From NCBI GenBank assembly GCA_018907035.1, contig JACCIC010000280.1:434001-498000 (forward strand): a stretch of 64,000 nt of DNA, in the 5' to 3' direction. Both the position numbers and the translations under genes were made by a program. Below the pieces are notes generated by a model. That model saw only the letters and a list, made by a program, of their open reading frames with translations. It was not told the origin of the DNA and ran no database searches. Below are positions 22,751 through 33,947 of this stretch, piece by piece (position 1 is the first letter of the stretch; the number at the start of each line of letters is the position of its first letter). Source of the DNA: Sycobia sp. Sy_11. Taxonomy: Eukaryota; Arthropoda; Insecta; Hymenoptera; Epichrysomallidae.

Positions 22751-23671
22751 ATAACCCGACTTTAGCGGGTTACTTACCTTAATATCTCACGTGGCGTCGA
22801 CGTTGCTGGAACGAGAGAACGGGGGAACGGGGAACTGGGAACGCGAATGAATGAATCAAACAGTTTAACAATATGTATAATTAGCCATTTATTGTATATC
22901 GCGTATCACAATACTCCTCATTCAACGCGCTACAAATCACTTCGCAAATTACATTTAACATTCTACGCGCGACGGCGACAAACACGACGGAGCGGGTTCC
23001 GTGGACAAGGATAGATGCGGTAGGACAGGGGGCAGGGGGGACGCGGTGTAGTCTACAGCTAGATGCTCGCGCGCGTGCAGCTACACTACGATGGCGCGCG
23101 CTCACAGGGGGACGCGTAATTTACACATTTATAACTTGGAAGGCTACTTGCCGAAGGGTTCTCGGCGCCGCTGCTTTCTCTCGATCGCATGGCTTCCTCT
23201 CGTCCGGGTGGTGCTTTCTTGCTTTCTCTCTCTCTCTCTCTCTTTCACTCTTTTTTTCTCTCTCTTTCTTCTGTGCGGGGCTATCTTCCCTTCTTCCTTC
23301 CTTCTCGTATTCTTGCTGAGCCTTTAGGCCCAGGGGTAGTGCTGATTCGGGACGACCGCGGGGACGGTCGTGGATCAGGTGTTGCTGTTGAGCTCGTCGT
23401 CGACGTATGTACGGCTGGCGCGTGGGAATGATCGGAATGCGGGTGGCGACCGGATCGGAGAAGAGTTTGATAGTTTTGGTGACAACTCGACTCGATACGT
23501 CAGATCTCCTCGACGGCTCGGGGAAGAAGGAGAAGGTGAACTTCCTTTCTCTGCGCTTGCTTCTTCGCGGGCGAACGTCGTGCACTCTCGCGGCTCGTGC
23601 TTCGCGTATTTTCGCCGTAACGCGCGAACGCTCGGTTTTGCAACCGCGGACTGGCCATTTGATCGGTCACA
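22751..23671 (-). repeat. 3' LTR of gypsy A
   Basis: About 920 bp. On the minus strand it starts TGTGACCGATC and ends with the hairpin-forming AACCCGCTAAAGTCGGGTT. It matches 44,788-45,544 over its length, with indels (a segment at about 22,853-22,975 is absent from the other copy). A CT-rich tract lies inside (23,220-23,280). ORFs on both strands within it are not genes. Confidence 0.78.
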
Positions 23672-23684
23672 AACTCCCCCATCC
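23672..23684 (-). promoter_or_regulatory. Polypurine tract of gypsy A
   Basis: Minus strand GGATGGGGGAGTT lies directly before the LTR start TGTGACC, the position used to prime plus-strand DNA synthesis. Confidence 0.65.
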
Positions 23685-24914
23685 AAACCGACGGTGAGGC
23701 GCGTTTCAAAGTCCTTCGCGCGTCTTTCGACCGGTAAGGATATGAGTGGGGATGGGGAGTGGGATCCGTGGATATCGGAATCACTCGTGTGAAATTTAAC
23801 GTGTTTTTTCGAACTAAAAATTATAAATTTTTTGTAACTAAAAATAAAATTAAACTCGGAGGTCTATTGATGTTGTCGTCGTCCTCTGGTGGCTCTATAT
23901 AATTCAATGTAGGTCTTACATACTGAGGATTTATTCCTATTCTAGTGTATATAACGAACATGAAATGTCAATTCTTCGCGTTGATTTTAGCAAATCCAGT
24001 TTCAGGAATTTCTAAATACTGTGGAGAAAATTGAACAGAATATTTCTTTGCGCTGGGGCCTAAAAGGGGAATAATGTTTATGATTATAAATACCTATTCT
24101 AGCTAATTATTTTAATATGAAACAAAAGAAAAGGTGATTAAGACTACGCTAAGTTTGTAACAGTTATATAAAAAATGAAACGTATAAACTAACTCTAAGA
24201 TGATTGTAAAAATATGAACGTATAAGCTAAATCCAAGACAATTCTAAAAGATAAAATGTATAGGCTAAATCTAAGATATTTATAGAAAATATACAACTTA
24301 TGCTCTAATTATCCTAATCTATCATCTACGCTATGTCTATGTTTCTATTGTGTGTGACTCTTGCTCGTCTTCTTATTTGTTCGGGGCCTGCTTCGGCCAT
24401 CTTCTCAAGCTTCTGTGCGCTGCACTGGCTTTATCCTGTAGTGAACTTGGATGCTGCAAATGAGGTTTTTCTATAGTAATTGATTTCCTCTCTGCTCTTG
24501 TTGGGTCAGTGTTGCGGGGTCGTGCAAGTAGCCTTCTCTTTACTTGAAGCCATTGTATGCTCTTTTCTCGTGCCACTTGTCACCCGTCAACGCTGCGCCA
24601 TCGCTACATTGCCGCGCTCGCGTGTGTTTTAATTTTTCATCGATACTTATTACGAGACACCCGTATCATGCCCTATTTCTTCGCATTGATAACTCCTGAA
24701 CAGTGTATTCGGCTGTTTTGCTGGCATCGCGGTATGGAGACATGGGGGGATCTCAATGGTATCTGACTCTGGGCATAAAGGGATAACAGCTGGACGATAT
24801 TTTTACATCTACTTATTGATATAAACGTTGGCACCCGGCATGACGATTAAGACTGGTTGCGTGCCATGGCCGACTACTCCTGCAACCTCCTGCAGGGTCT
24901 GCCTCGTCGACTCA
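23685..24914 (-). other. 3' region of gypsy A between integrase and 3' LTR
   Basis: No clear domain. A minus ORF at 24,576-24,373 (67 codons, basic) may be a remnant of the polyprotein end. The part 23,800-24,360 is AT-rich and looks non-coding. Confidence 0.4.
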
Positions 24915-25713
24915 TGTGCTCTTGGTTGCGGGACTAACTTATTGGCGAACTCGGTGCCATTGTCGGAGATGAAAAACCTGGGGCAACGTCATTTGAATAC
25001 AACTAGCTCTTCTAGCGCCTTTATTATTGGTTGCCCCGTTGCCTTTCGTAGTGGTCGAAGCTCCACGTATTTGGTAAACAGATCTTCGAAGATTAATAGA
25101 TATTTGTGTTGACCTTTACTGGCCGGAAATGAGACCATTATGTCAGTGGCCACGCTCGTCCATGGCCCTTCCACATTTCTGTGTGTCATCAAACCTGTTG
25201 GTGCTCTCTGAGAGACTTTGTTAACTGACATTCTGGGCAGTGTTTATTATAGCTGTAAATATCTCGCCTCATCCCTGGCCAGTAATAGTTTCGAGAGATC
25301 TTGTCTAGTATATTATCAACACCAAAATGTCCGGATGTCGGTGTATTATGACACTCGAAGATTATCCGCTCTCGGTCTTTGGAAGAGATGTCAATCTTCC
25401 AGTCGTCTTCCTCGGGGCCTAGTATGTCCGAGTAGACGTTTGGGCGATGTTTTAATAGTATATTGTCCTTAATGGACCAGTCTGGGTATTTCTCTGGGCA
25501 TTTTCGGATTTCGTTTACGTTTCTTTCATACCAGTTATCTCGCTCTATAGCGGTGATGGTAGCTGCTGGTGATGATTCGATTAGGGGGACGTGAGAGCGC
25601 GTCTGGCACCTTGTGCAGTGAGCTTTTCGGTGGATGATCGTCATATTATAGGCTTGCAGCGCTGTGGCCCATCTCGCTAGCCTGCCCATGGGGTTTTTTA
25701 GTGTACGAGCCAT
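24915..25713 (-). pseudogene. gypsy A pol: RNase H end, H2C2 zinc domain and partial integrase
   Basis: NPMGRLARWATALQAY (end of RNase H/connection) is followed by the zinc-binding domain of integrase with ECHNTPTSGH and CPECQ, and NYYWPGMRRDI between them. A frameshift near 25,210 leads to the core: SVATDIMVSFP (first Asp), an in-frame TGA near 24,988, then FFISDNGTEFANKL (second Asp). The catalytic Glu and the C-terminal domain are lost after about 24,925, where an unrelated frame begins. The enzyme would be unable to integrate DNA. Confidence 0.85.
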
Positions 25714-25921
25714 TTTAGGTTACTATGATCCGTGATCACTGTGAATGTTTCTCCCAATAGATAGCTTCTAAATTTCTCGAGGCCTTGGTAAGTGCCCTGC
25801 TCGCATAAGCGATAGGGTGTTCTTCATCGTCCGTGTCTTGGCTAAGCACGGTACCGAGGGCGTAATTGCTGGCATCGGTTTGGAGTATATCGGGTCTACT
25901 TTGTATGGGGCGCGCTAACAC
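25690..25921 (-). pseudogene. gypsy A RNase H, deleted and frameshifted
   Basis: LARPIQSRPDILQTDASNYA (stated only as landmark; Asp in QTDAS is catalytic), HPIAYASRALTKASRNLEA, then a small deletion removes the helix usually found before YLLGETFTVITDHSNLKWL, which continues in another frame (TDHS holds another catalytic Asp). The upstream junction with RT has an in-frame TAA at 25,928. The residue order is that of the gypsy RNase H domain. Confidence 0.82.
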
Positions 25922-25927
25922 GGGTGC

Positions 25928-26866
25928 TTACGTTAGCAAGATACGCAGTTGGTTGAATGCGTCTTCCTGGGGTTTGTCCCAGTGCCATCTCACGTTTTTT
26001 CGCAAAAGCTTGCTTAAAGGTGCTTTTACGTCCGCTAAAGATTTAATGAAGCGGGCGTACCACCCTACTATGCCGAGAAAAGTTCGCAGCTGTTTAATGT
26101 TCTTAGGTGGTGGAAGTTCCGTGACGGGCTTTAGTTTGTCGGGGTCCATACGCAATCCGTCTTTGTCTACCACATATCCTAAGTAGCGAACCTCCGGGCA
26201 ACAGAACTCAGACTTTTCCTTATTGATTTGTAGTCCAACCTGTTTAAAGCAGGCCCGTACCGCTTCTACTTGCTGAGTGTGTTCCTCGAAAGTGCTCGTG
26301 ACGTTAATGATATCGTCCATGTAGACAAACACGCAGGGTTGCCACTGCGGCCCGAACACAACATCCATGTCGCGTTGGAGGCTGGCTGGGGCGTTGGTCA
26401 GCCTATATGGAATCCTCGTGTATTGAAGTAGCCCTTTCTGTGGGACTGCGCAGGCAGTTATTTCCTTGCTCTCGTCATCTAAAGGAATCTGGTGATATGG
26501 CTGGCTCAGATCTATCTTAGAAAGATAGCGAGCGTCACGCAGATTATCCAATAGGACGTCCATGTGATTAAAAGGATATACATCCTTCTTCGTCACCTGG
26601 TTAACTGCCCTGTAGTCAATACAGAATCTGATGTTACCGTCTTTTTTCGGCACGATGACCGGACAACTACTCCACGAACTTTCCGAAGGTTCGATAATTC
26701 CTTCGGCGAGAAGTCTGTCGACTTCTGCGTGGGCCTGTTTTAATAGTTTGTCCGGTATACGGCGCAGGCGCTGTTTAATAGGTCGGTGGCCTTGCACGTC
26801 TATATGGTGAGGGGGCACCTGTGCAAGTTTCCGTGTCCCTGTGTGTTTTTGTATCAGCTGGTCCAA
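25928..26866 (-). pseudogene. gypsy A reverse transcriptase domain, 312 codons open
   Basis: Contains the standard fingers-palm blocks: VIVPKKDGNIRFCIDYRAVN, YLSKIDLSQPYHQIPL (first Asp of the active site), the LQYTRIPYRLTNAPA block, and CVFVYMDDI with YMDD at about 26,310. The thumb follows with FLGIVGWYARFI. The open frame covers the whole RT domain. It is cut off from the protease by an in-frame TAG (about 26,868) and from RNase H by TAA (25,928). YMDD rather than the commoner YVDD/YIDD of gypsy elements is a minor oddity. Confidence 0.88.
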
Positions 26867-26869
26867 TAG

Positions 26870-27394
26870 CTAATTCAGTTGCTGCCTCTGTTTCTGCTCC
26901 AACCGGGCGACACCGTTCACTGCTGCTAAAGCCGTGATGGCTTGTACGTCGTTGTTCGCATGTGTCACGAAGTGTCTCACTATATTTTTCCGCGTATGCC
27001 AAGTCGCTTTGGCGAAATTAATCGTCATTTCTAACTGTATCAATATATCCATCCCTAGGATGATATCATATATTAACAAGTTAGACACTCTGAAGCGCGT
27101 CGAAATTTGTTGCCCATCTATTTTCAGGAGGAGATCTATTTCTCCGTCGTTAGAGCAGATTTGGCCATCGGACAGCTGCATAAAGAATGTGACTGGTATG
27201 ATGGCGGTTTTCACTATTTTTGCAGGACGTGGTCCAATATACGAATCTCGTGACCCCGGATCGACTAATGCTGGGAATATTTTTCCTAATAATTCGATGT
27301 TTAGGAAAAATCGATTATCGTCCTCTCGGATTGGGGACGTGCGTCGGGAGTCGGTAACGTCCGTGGCCGTTATTGACATGTGTCCTGCGTTCAT
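26870..27394 (-). pseudogene. gypsy A aspartic protease region
   Basis: PALVDPGSRDSYIGP matches the retropepsin active-site region, with D-P-G in place of the usual D-S/T-G. Downstream LLIYDIILGMDIL matches the conserved I-L-G-x-D motif near the end of the domain. It is in the same frame as RT, separated only by a TAG. Spacing (about 85 residues) is normal for retroviral-type proteases. Confidence 0.8.
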
Positions 27395-27462
27395 TTCTTT
27401 CGTTGTTGTTTGCGGAGTCTCGATGTAAAGGGTGGTAGGTGCGACTCAAATAGCCTCTTCCC

Positions 27463-29407
27463 TTACGCGTTTCCCGAGATTCTCCTGTTCGGGCCCCAAC
27501 GCGTGCAGTTTACAGTGGTAACGCCATCTTCGCCGCAATTGTAACAGAAGATGCCTTTGCGCTCGGGGCATCTTTCTGCCCAGTGGCCTCGTCTACTGCA
27601 TATCCAGCACGGCCGATCATCTTCGTCGTTGTTTCTTTGTTCTATGCGTGGTCGCGGTGACTCACGACGTATTCGTTCATATGCTGGATATTCGTCGTTG
27701 CGTTCTCTTGTAGGTGATGGTGGGTAACGCTTCTGGTCATTGCTTGCTCGAGCTGGACGATAGTCGCGAGAGGGGCTGGTTAAACGGGCCTTGTTACGTG
27801 GCGACGGGCTTCTAGGTTTATATCGTGTTTCGTCGGTCAATTTGGATTGGGGCCGAGGGGATGTTACCGAACGATATCTGGGAGAGGGACTACGATATTG
27901 TTTTTTACTCGATTCTCGTCTGGATTCTTCTCGTGGTTTTCTGGGTGATGGGCTACGGCTATTTTCCCGGTTACGTCTACCTGGAGAGGAGCCTTTGCTA
28001 TGTTCTTCTCTTGATGTTACTATTGTTGCCGGTGTTCGACCAACGTTACGTGTTTTGACTGTTCCTCATCTAGTGCTGCCAGTCTCGATCGTCTGGTCGC
28101 TCTTCCAGACTGTGGGCAGGCTGCGCTGCTCATTGGGCAGGTTTCTGCTGCTGGCGGCTCTTTGTAACGACGAGTTCACTCTCTCTTGAGTTCTATTTGC
28201 TGGCCTAGCACCTGCAGCTCGTCTAATGTCTTGAAATCTGCCCTATTTATCTTGTCGATAAAGGTAGGGTTTAGATTTCGATATACTCTATCGAGTTGTG
28301 TCTCTGGTGGTAACGGTGGCGACACTTTTCCCAATATCGCTCTCATACCGATTAGGTATGACCCTATTGATTCATTGGAACCTTGCATTCTATCTCTGAG
28401 TTCCTCTTCCAACCGTAATGTGTAATCAATAGGTCGGAACTGTTGTCTCAGTGCTGTCTTCAGATGTTTTAGCGTTTGCCACTGTTTGTAGATTGGACTT
28501 GCCCATGTAGGCGCAGATCCGCATAGTATCCCAGGTATTAACTTCAATATGTCTGCCGCGGGAATGTTCAGGCTCTCGCAAGTCTCGTCTAGCCTTTCAA
28601 TAAATTCCTCGACATCTTCTTGTGGCGTTCCCGAATACTTTACGTTCCATTGCCTAAGCAGTTGGCCTGCTCGCGTTTCTTTAAGATATGTACTGTCCAG
28701 TGACCTGCTTTGATGCCAGGTTTGTGTATTCGGGATTGCGTTAAGCGTGTGTGGTAGTGGTGGTGCGGATTCTTCTGCCTGTCTGTTGTTGTCTCGGGCT
28801 GTGGCGGCAGGTATTTCTGGTGGCGGTTGTTGCATGTTTGCAACATATTGCTGTATCCATAGAGGTGGTAGGGTTCGCTCCATGGTCCTGATAGATTATA
28901 CCACGGGTGTACCATGGTTGCTGGTATTTTCTCCGCACCCGGCATATTTGTACTGTGGACTGGTGGTGATTGCCATTGGCCCATATTATATCCACCGAAT
29001 GGGGTATTCATAGGAAAACACCATGGCGGTGTCGTTGTGACGGATTTCGTTTGGGGGCTCTGCTGAGCGGCATCGTTCTGCGCTTTTACGTTGACAGCTG
29101 TCGCTTTGTTAGCTTTCGTCTCCTCTATCTTATCTAGTTCTGTGGAGTTCAGAACTTTCAATATTTCCAAGATGTCTGGATGAATCTCATCATTCATCTC
29201 ATTCCACTCAGCAGTGCTGTTTCCGAAGAGGCCTCTCAGCTCAAACCTGACTAATCTCTCGCGGAGAGCTTCCGTATTATCCTGTGTTACGATGCTGTGC
29301 TGCCTCGCTTCTTGTGCGGGCTGCTCAGGCGTCATTACCGTGAAAAGGCTGTTTAATCTTTTTTCCTCGCCGGCTAATGCCTGACTTGTCGACGGTTTAG
29401 CCTCCAT
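27463..29407 (-). pseudogene. gypsy A gag, frameshifted, with SPSPR-rich tail and CCHC knuckle
   Basis: Start ATG at 29,407 (MEAKPSTSQALAGEE). The N-terminal half is Pro/Gln-rich. A frame change within 28,883-28,640 leads to the capsid-like core (EDVEEFIERLDETCESL, TALRQQFRPIDY, DRMQGSNESIGSYL, VYRNLNP), typical of the gypsy gag fold. A TGA near 28,176 and further frame changes follow. The tail is rich in SPSPR/RSPSPR units, then CWICSRRGHWAERC (CX2CX4HX4C) and a second knuckle with Val in place of His (CYNCGEDGVTTVNC). Ends at 27,463. It would package the element RNA. Confidence 0.82.
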
Positions 29408-29734
29408 TTTGTTTCACTAGGTATGTCCGTAATAAAAGAAATTATAATTATGTAAATCTAGTTTAAGTATGATTTATTATAAATCCTAGATTAAGAACGT
29501 GTTTTTATGATCTATTGTTGTGTTTGTTTGTATACACATCTAATGAGCTAATGATCGCTGATTTTCAAGGTTCGATAAAAACGTCTATGTATGTTTATTT
29601 TTATATTAACTTATATCTATCAGTCTTTTTCCTTTTATTCTTTTTTTATATAATAGTTAGTCTATTTATATTACAGATAAAAAATAATTAGTAGCTTATT
29701 TTGTTAAAATTTCGTTTTGTTATTAATTAATAAA
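29408..29734 (-). other. Leader of gypsy A next to gag
   Basis: AT-rich, no ORF. It would be continuous with 42,591-44,770 before the nested insertion. Confidence 0.5.
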
Positions 29735-30709
29735 TATTTTTTTATTGGTCTTACAGTCCAATCAATTCAATCCAAAAATAAAATAAAAATTAAAAATAAA
29801 AATTAAATTAAAAATTAAATTAAAATTAAAAATAAAAATTAAATTAAAAATTAAATTAAAATTATAATGACAGTCAGACTGTCCTTGTTTACCTTCACCC
29901 CCGTAGACTAATCTGAAAATAAAATATTAGCTGAAAAAATTCTTTGTTAGTAAAGTGCAGTCTGACTGTCCCCAACACCCTTACCTAATTGAAAACTTGT
30001 CCTAAAGTTTTTTTGTTTAAAGTTTTTACATTCTTTTGATTTTGTCAATGTGGATATTTTGGAACATGGTATGAATAATAAGTATAAACGGGAGAGTCTT
30101 GAAAGTATTCACATTTCCAGGAATCGAAATAATGTGAATTTAACTTTAGAGTCTGGTAGATTGGACAGTGTTTATCATTCCTTATTAAATTGATTGGTTT
30201 TGGACAATTTGTGTAGAGGGGGAATTTATATTTAATTTACTAAATTTGGTGGTGGGGATGGGTATATATAGATTAGAATATAAGGTTTAGGTTAGTCCCT
30301 GATGAGCAGCCGTAGCGAGCTCGAAACGTTGGACAAGTCTTCAATTAGGTAAGGGTGTTGGGGACAGTCAGACTGCACTTTACTAACAAAGAATTTTTTC
30401 AGCTAATATTTTATTTTCAGATTAGTCTACGGGGGTGAATGTAAACAAGGACAGTCTGACTGTCATTATAATTCTAATTTAATTTTTAATTTAATGTTTA
30501 TTTTTAATTTTTATTTTATTTTTATTTATTTATTTTTTATTTTTTATTTTTATTTTTATTTTATTTTTAGATTGAATTGATTGGACTGTTTAACTTTTTT
30601 GAACTGACTTGTTTAAAGTTTTTACATTCTTTTGATTTTGTGAATGTGGATATTTTGGAACATGGTATTAATATTTAGTATAAACGGGAGAGTCTTCAAA
30701 GTATTCACA
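29735..30709 (+). mobile_element. Hammerhead-bearing repeat, main locus, left part: inverted arm, unit 1 and start of unit 2
   Basis: 29,735-30,002 is the inverse complement of the right half of a unit: ttattggtcttacagtccaatcaattcaatc, an A-rich stretch, GACAGTCAGACTGTC (29,869-29,883), then ttcaccccc... to acttgtcc. Unit 1 (about 30,003-30,588) runs from taaagttttt through the ribozyme to gattgaattgattggactgt. Unit 2 begins directly after it (30,589), repeats tttaaagtttttacattcttttgattttg, and stops at 30,709. Its continuation, beginning tttccaggaatcg, is at 42,060. Tandem terminal repeats with an attached inverted piece are characteristic of Penelope-like retroelements; no RT is present here, so the class is inferred. 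Confidence 0.72.
30295..30334 (+). ncRNA. Hammerhead ribozyme motif, copy 2
   Basis: GTCC / CTGATGA / stem-loop II (AGC...GCT plus an outer G-C) / GAAAC / GTT / GGAC. The core residues are all present. Helix III consists of AC pairing with GT without a loop, a minimal form known from Penelope-like elements, thought to work as a dimer because ACGU is self-complementary. Predicted cleavage is after GUU at 30,330, leaving GGACAAG at the new 5' end. Confidence 0.78.
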
Positions 30710-30908
30710 TGTTGCGTCCAGTAACTATACATGTATTTTTGTTTTGAGGCAGGTCAAATCGTATGGCGCGTCATTGCGTATACTTTCCGACGATTTTTAA
30801 AACAGGGGGAAGTAAGCAACGGAATCGGAAAAGGGGAGAAGGCGATATGATACTAATAAGGAGAGGGAGCGAAGAAAGTGCAGGAGGTATGGCAACGCTG
30901 TTTGTATG

Positions 30909-30959
<51 letters not shown>

Positions 30960-32050
30960 GTTGAATATACAGTCTCCAGAAGATTTCAGTATAATCCCTG
31001 GAAAATTTTGGAGACGTATAAATGGTATACAAGCGTATTCGCCAATGTATATGGGCGACTAACTGCGTAGCTTGCGCCTCCCTTCCCCAATAAAAGTCCG
31101 ACCAGATGCGGCCCGAAACGTATAGCTAGGCCGCATGTCCGTCCGTAGCGCGCACTGGCCGCGCCGAAATTACGACTCGGACTGAAATGCCCCTCTCTAC
31201 CTCCCCCACCGATGCTATCTTCCCGTAGGAAAGTCGGAAGAAAGCGAAATGCGCGCTTGTGCGTCATTTATGGTCCCCTTTGTATACAAAATATGAAATC
31301 TGAGAGGCCGACGAATATCACCAACGGCTTTGACGAATGCAGCTTAACAGAGAGTTTCAAAATATATGATGAAAACTCAGAGCCGAAGAAAATATTATTT
31401 TCAAGAATATTCCAGAATAATATATGAAACGTCGATCTACAAGTAATTTGTTACTACTATTATTACCACACTTATTATTATTATTAAAATTGTTATTATC
31501 ATTATTAACTATTATTATTACTTTTACCATTATAACGTAAAATATATATTTATAATCTATAATTACTACCGATTTTTCAATATTTTGTTGTTCTACTATA
31601 TACTCAAGAGTATATGTTTATAATCAATTATTATTATAGTTATTATTATTATTATTATCATTATTATTACTTACGCATTTATAACTTTTTCAAAGTATTT
31701 AAGATTCGAAATGTTTTACTATATTAAATAGTATATATTTATAGTCAATTATTGTAATTACAATTATTGTTATTATTATCATCGTTATTATTATTACTAC
31801 TACCGATTCTTTAAGATTCTAATTATTTTTCTATATTAATAGTATACGTTATAATTAACTACTATAATGATTATCGTTTTTCTATTATGATATTGCAAGA
31901 TATGTGTTTGTAATCTAGAACTAGTACTATTAACTAAATTATACTACTGCGTTGAAGAATATCTTCATCAAATTATTTTATATGTTTATAATTACTAAAT
32001 AGCAAATATTATCTATAATGTTTAATATTGATTATCATTATTTAATAACG

Positions 32051-32084
<34 letters not shown>

Positions 32085-32125
32085 CATAAACAATCTTTTT
32101 AATTATCCTTTTTCGTTATATTTTG

Positions 32126-32169
<44 letters not shown>

Positions 32170-32765
32170 CTAAGATAGATTTAAGAAATTTGTAAGAGAT
32201 GAACGGAGGCTGCTTTGTCTTTACGAAAAGCCCCCCTCCATCTCCCCACCACAACCGAATTTTCCGTGGAGAAAATTTCGGCGGCGTCGCGGCCTGGGTA
32301 TAAATACGGGCCCTCGAACACGCAAAAGTCAGATTGCAGGCCGTGTTCGATCCGCGCATAACTTTAACAAACTTTTTTACGAAATCTATCGGTTATAATA
32401 AAAAGATATAATAAAAGTAAGTTAACCCAAAACCTCATCGTTGTTTTTTTAAATCCGCGAAGCACGCACACAGCTTCAGGTCGGGGGACGCTAGTCATTG
32501 CAGGCAAGGAAATCAGCGCGGATAGCTAGCGAGGTAGACTGGAGGCCGAGGAAGCTCGCGCCCCTATTACCTCCTAGAGAATATTAGATCCGTCGCCGCT
32601 CTAATATTCAACCGGTCGTGTTGGAGCTGCCTCGAGTGTGGCCCTCGCGAACGGCGACACCACGCGAACGCGCCGCGACGATTAATCTCGCGATCCGCCC
32701 CGCGTATCCCTGGCTTCAACGCTAAAGCGTGGCCAAAAAACAAGGGGGCAAATAGCGGAAGACAA
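30710..32765 (+). repeat. 5' LTR of gypsy B
   Basis: 30,793-32,765 matches 39,999-42,000 almost base for base apart from (TA)n lengths and a few indels. The first 83 bp (TGTTGCGTCC...ccgacga) are absent from the 3' LTR, which is truncated at its start. The last about 55 bp of the 3' LTR are not matched here, so the 5' LTR end is rearranged and no primer-binding site is seen. Inside: (TA)n at 30,914-30,958, GC-rich 31,060-31,270, (TTA)n-like 31,440-31,830, (TA)n at 32,051-32,082 and 32,128-32,165, promoter at 32,299. Confidence 0.78.
32299..32335 (+). promoter_or_regulatory. TATA box and initiator in the 5' LTR of gypsy B
   Basis: TATAAATA (32,299-32,306) is followed by TCAGATT with its A at 32,331, 32 nt downstream of the first T, the usual TATA-to-start distance. 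TCAGAT is close to the arthropod initiator TCAKTY. The 3' LTR has TGTAAATA at the equivalent place (41,505-41,512). Confidence 0.6.
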
Positions 32766-33033
32766 CTCTGGCAGCTGCTCTCTCCAACCCTGTCCGTGAC
32801 GCACCCGCCCGCGACAATGAGAGGATGTGGGGGAAAATTGCCGCCCGAAAGCTATTATTCTTTGGTCCGGACAGCGAGACCGAAGAGTAATAGCTCACCC
32901 GCTCGCCCACGTGACTGGCCCGAATAGCGGTAGAGAGATAGAGCGAAGGTCCGCCCCCCCTTCGCCGCACCGAGTGATTCGGCCCTCCGACGAAGGACAT
33001 CGACCCCGCCTGCGCGCTCATCCGAGTGGCGCG

Positions 33034-33067
<34 letters not shown>

Positions 33068-33500
33068 AGGTCCGCCCTCCCTCCGCCGCGCCGAGTGATT
33101 CTGCCCTCCAGTGGAGGTCAGTGAACCGCCCACGCGCTCGTGCTATTGGCCGAGAGAAACTGAGGTCAGTGACACGCCCCCTCCACTGCGCCGCGCCTAG
33201 CAGGACCCGCCCCCCTCCACTGTGCTGCGCCTATTGGAGAATGCCCGCCCCTCCTCCGCCGTGCCTAGAGAAGTAGGTCGCCCCTCCTCCACTGTGCCTA
33301 GAGAAGTAGGCCACCCCTCCTCGCCGTGCCCAGAGAAGTAGGCCGCCCCTCCTCCGCTGTGCCCAGAGAAGTAGGCCGCCCCTCCTCCGCTGTGCCTAGA
33401 GAAGTAGGCACGCCATCTTTTCGGTGTGCTGCGCCCGTACCAGGCATATTTATATATTAATATTGAGAAAACTATTATATATATCATATGTATACATATA
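32766..33500 (+). other. GC-rich leader of gypsy B with internal duplications
   Basis: Two tandem copies of a roughly 120-bp segment beginning gagcgaaggtccgccc (32,940 and 33,063), separated by a (GA)n tract at 33,038-33,064. Several cactgtgc(t/c)gcgcctat motifs follow. ORFs on both strands across it are compositional. It probably belongs to the 5' leader of gypsy B. Confidence 0.5.
33235..33410. repeat. 33-bp minisatellite, about 5 copies
   Basis: agagaagtagg recurs at 33,267, 33,300, 33,332, 33,365 and 33,398, each followed by ccgcccctcctccgctgtgcc or a variant. The period is 33 bp, a multiple of three, so minus-strand translation shows an 11-residue repeat (YFSGHSGGGAA). I see no reason to call it a gene. 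Confidence 0.88.
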
Positions 33501-33867
33501 TGTATATGTGCGCGTGTAATTGATAAATTAAAAAAAATATAATAATAATAACTCCGGGTTGGGATTACTTCTTCTCCTACCCTCCATTCCTGACTTTTAG
33601 CAATTTTATTATGTTTCTTATTATTTTATTTATTATTTATTAAATTTTTATTATTTTTCCGATAATTTCTATTCTTTTTTATTGTTTAAAATAAATCCTC
33701 TCTTTTTTTTTTCTTTTATTTTTTTCTCTTCTTATAGATAATTGTTAACTTAATTTTTAATAATTTAAGTTTTTAATAATTTAATTAAGACTTTTTAAAT
33801 AATTTTTATATTTCCTTTTTTTTACTTTCAATCCTTCAATTTTATTTTAATAATTTTTAATATTTTC
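33501..33867. other. AT-rich low-complexity stretch left of the mariner
   Basis: T-rich quasi-repeats of tattttaataattttt type, matching in style the stretch 35,651-36,330 on the other side of the mariner. Confidence 0.6.
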
Positions 33868-33947
33868 ATCAGGTATGTGAATAAGTCTTTCCCGTTTTTT
33901 TTCTTCAAATTTTGAGCCTTTATTGTGAAAAAATGGTTACAAATGAA

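Noticed and set aside
23091..23792. Overlapping ORFs of 80-154 codons on both strands (and the matching set at 45.0-45.7 kb)
   Set aside because: They lie within the gypsy A LTRs, are present on both strands at once, and contain translated CT/GA runs. The repeat explains them.
32330..32350. GTTCGATCC box-B-like sequence, considered as part of a tRNA gene
   Set aside because: No box A at the right distance and no cloverleaf; it lies in the R/U5 part of an LTR. No tRNA or rRNA was found in the window.
32722..33487. GC-rich ORFs on both strands up to 149 codons
   Set aside because: Low-complexity Arg/Pro/Ser translation of GA repeats, a 120-bp tandem duplication and the 33-bp minisatellite; no start context or domain.
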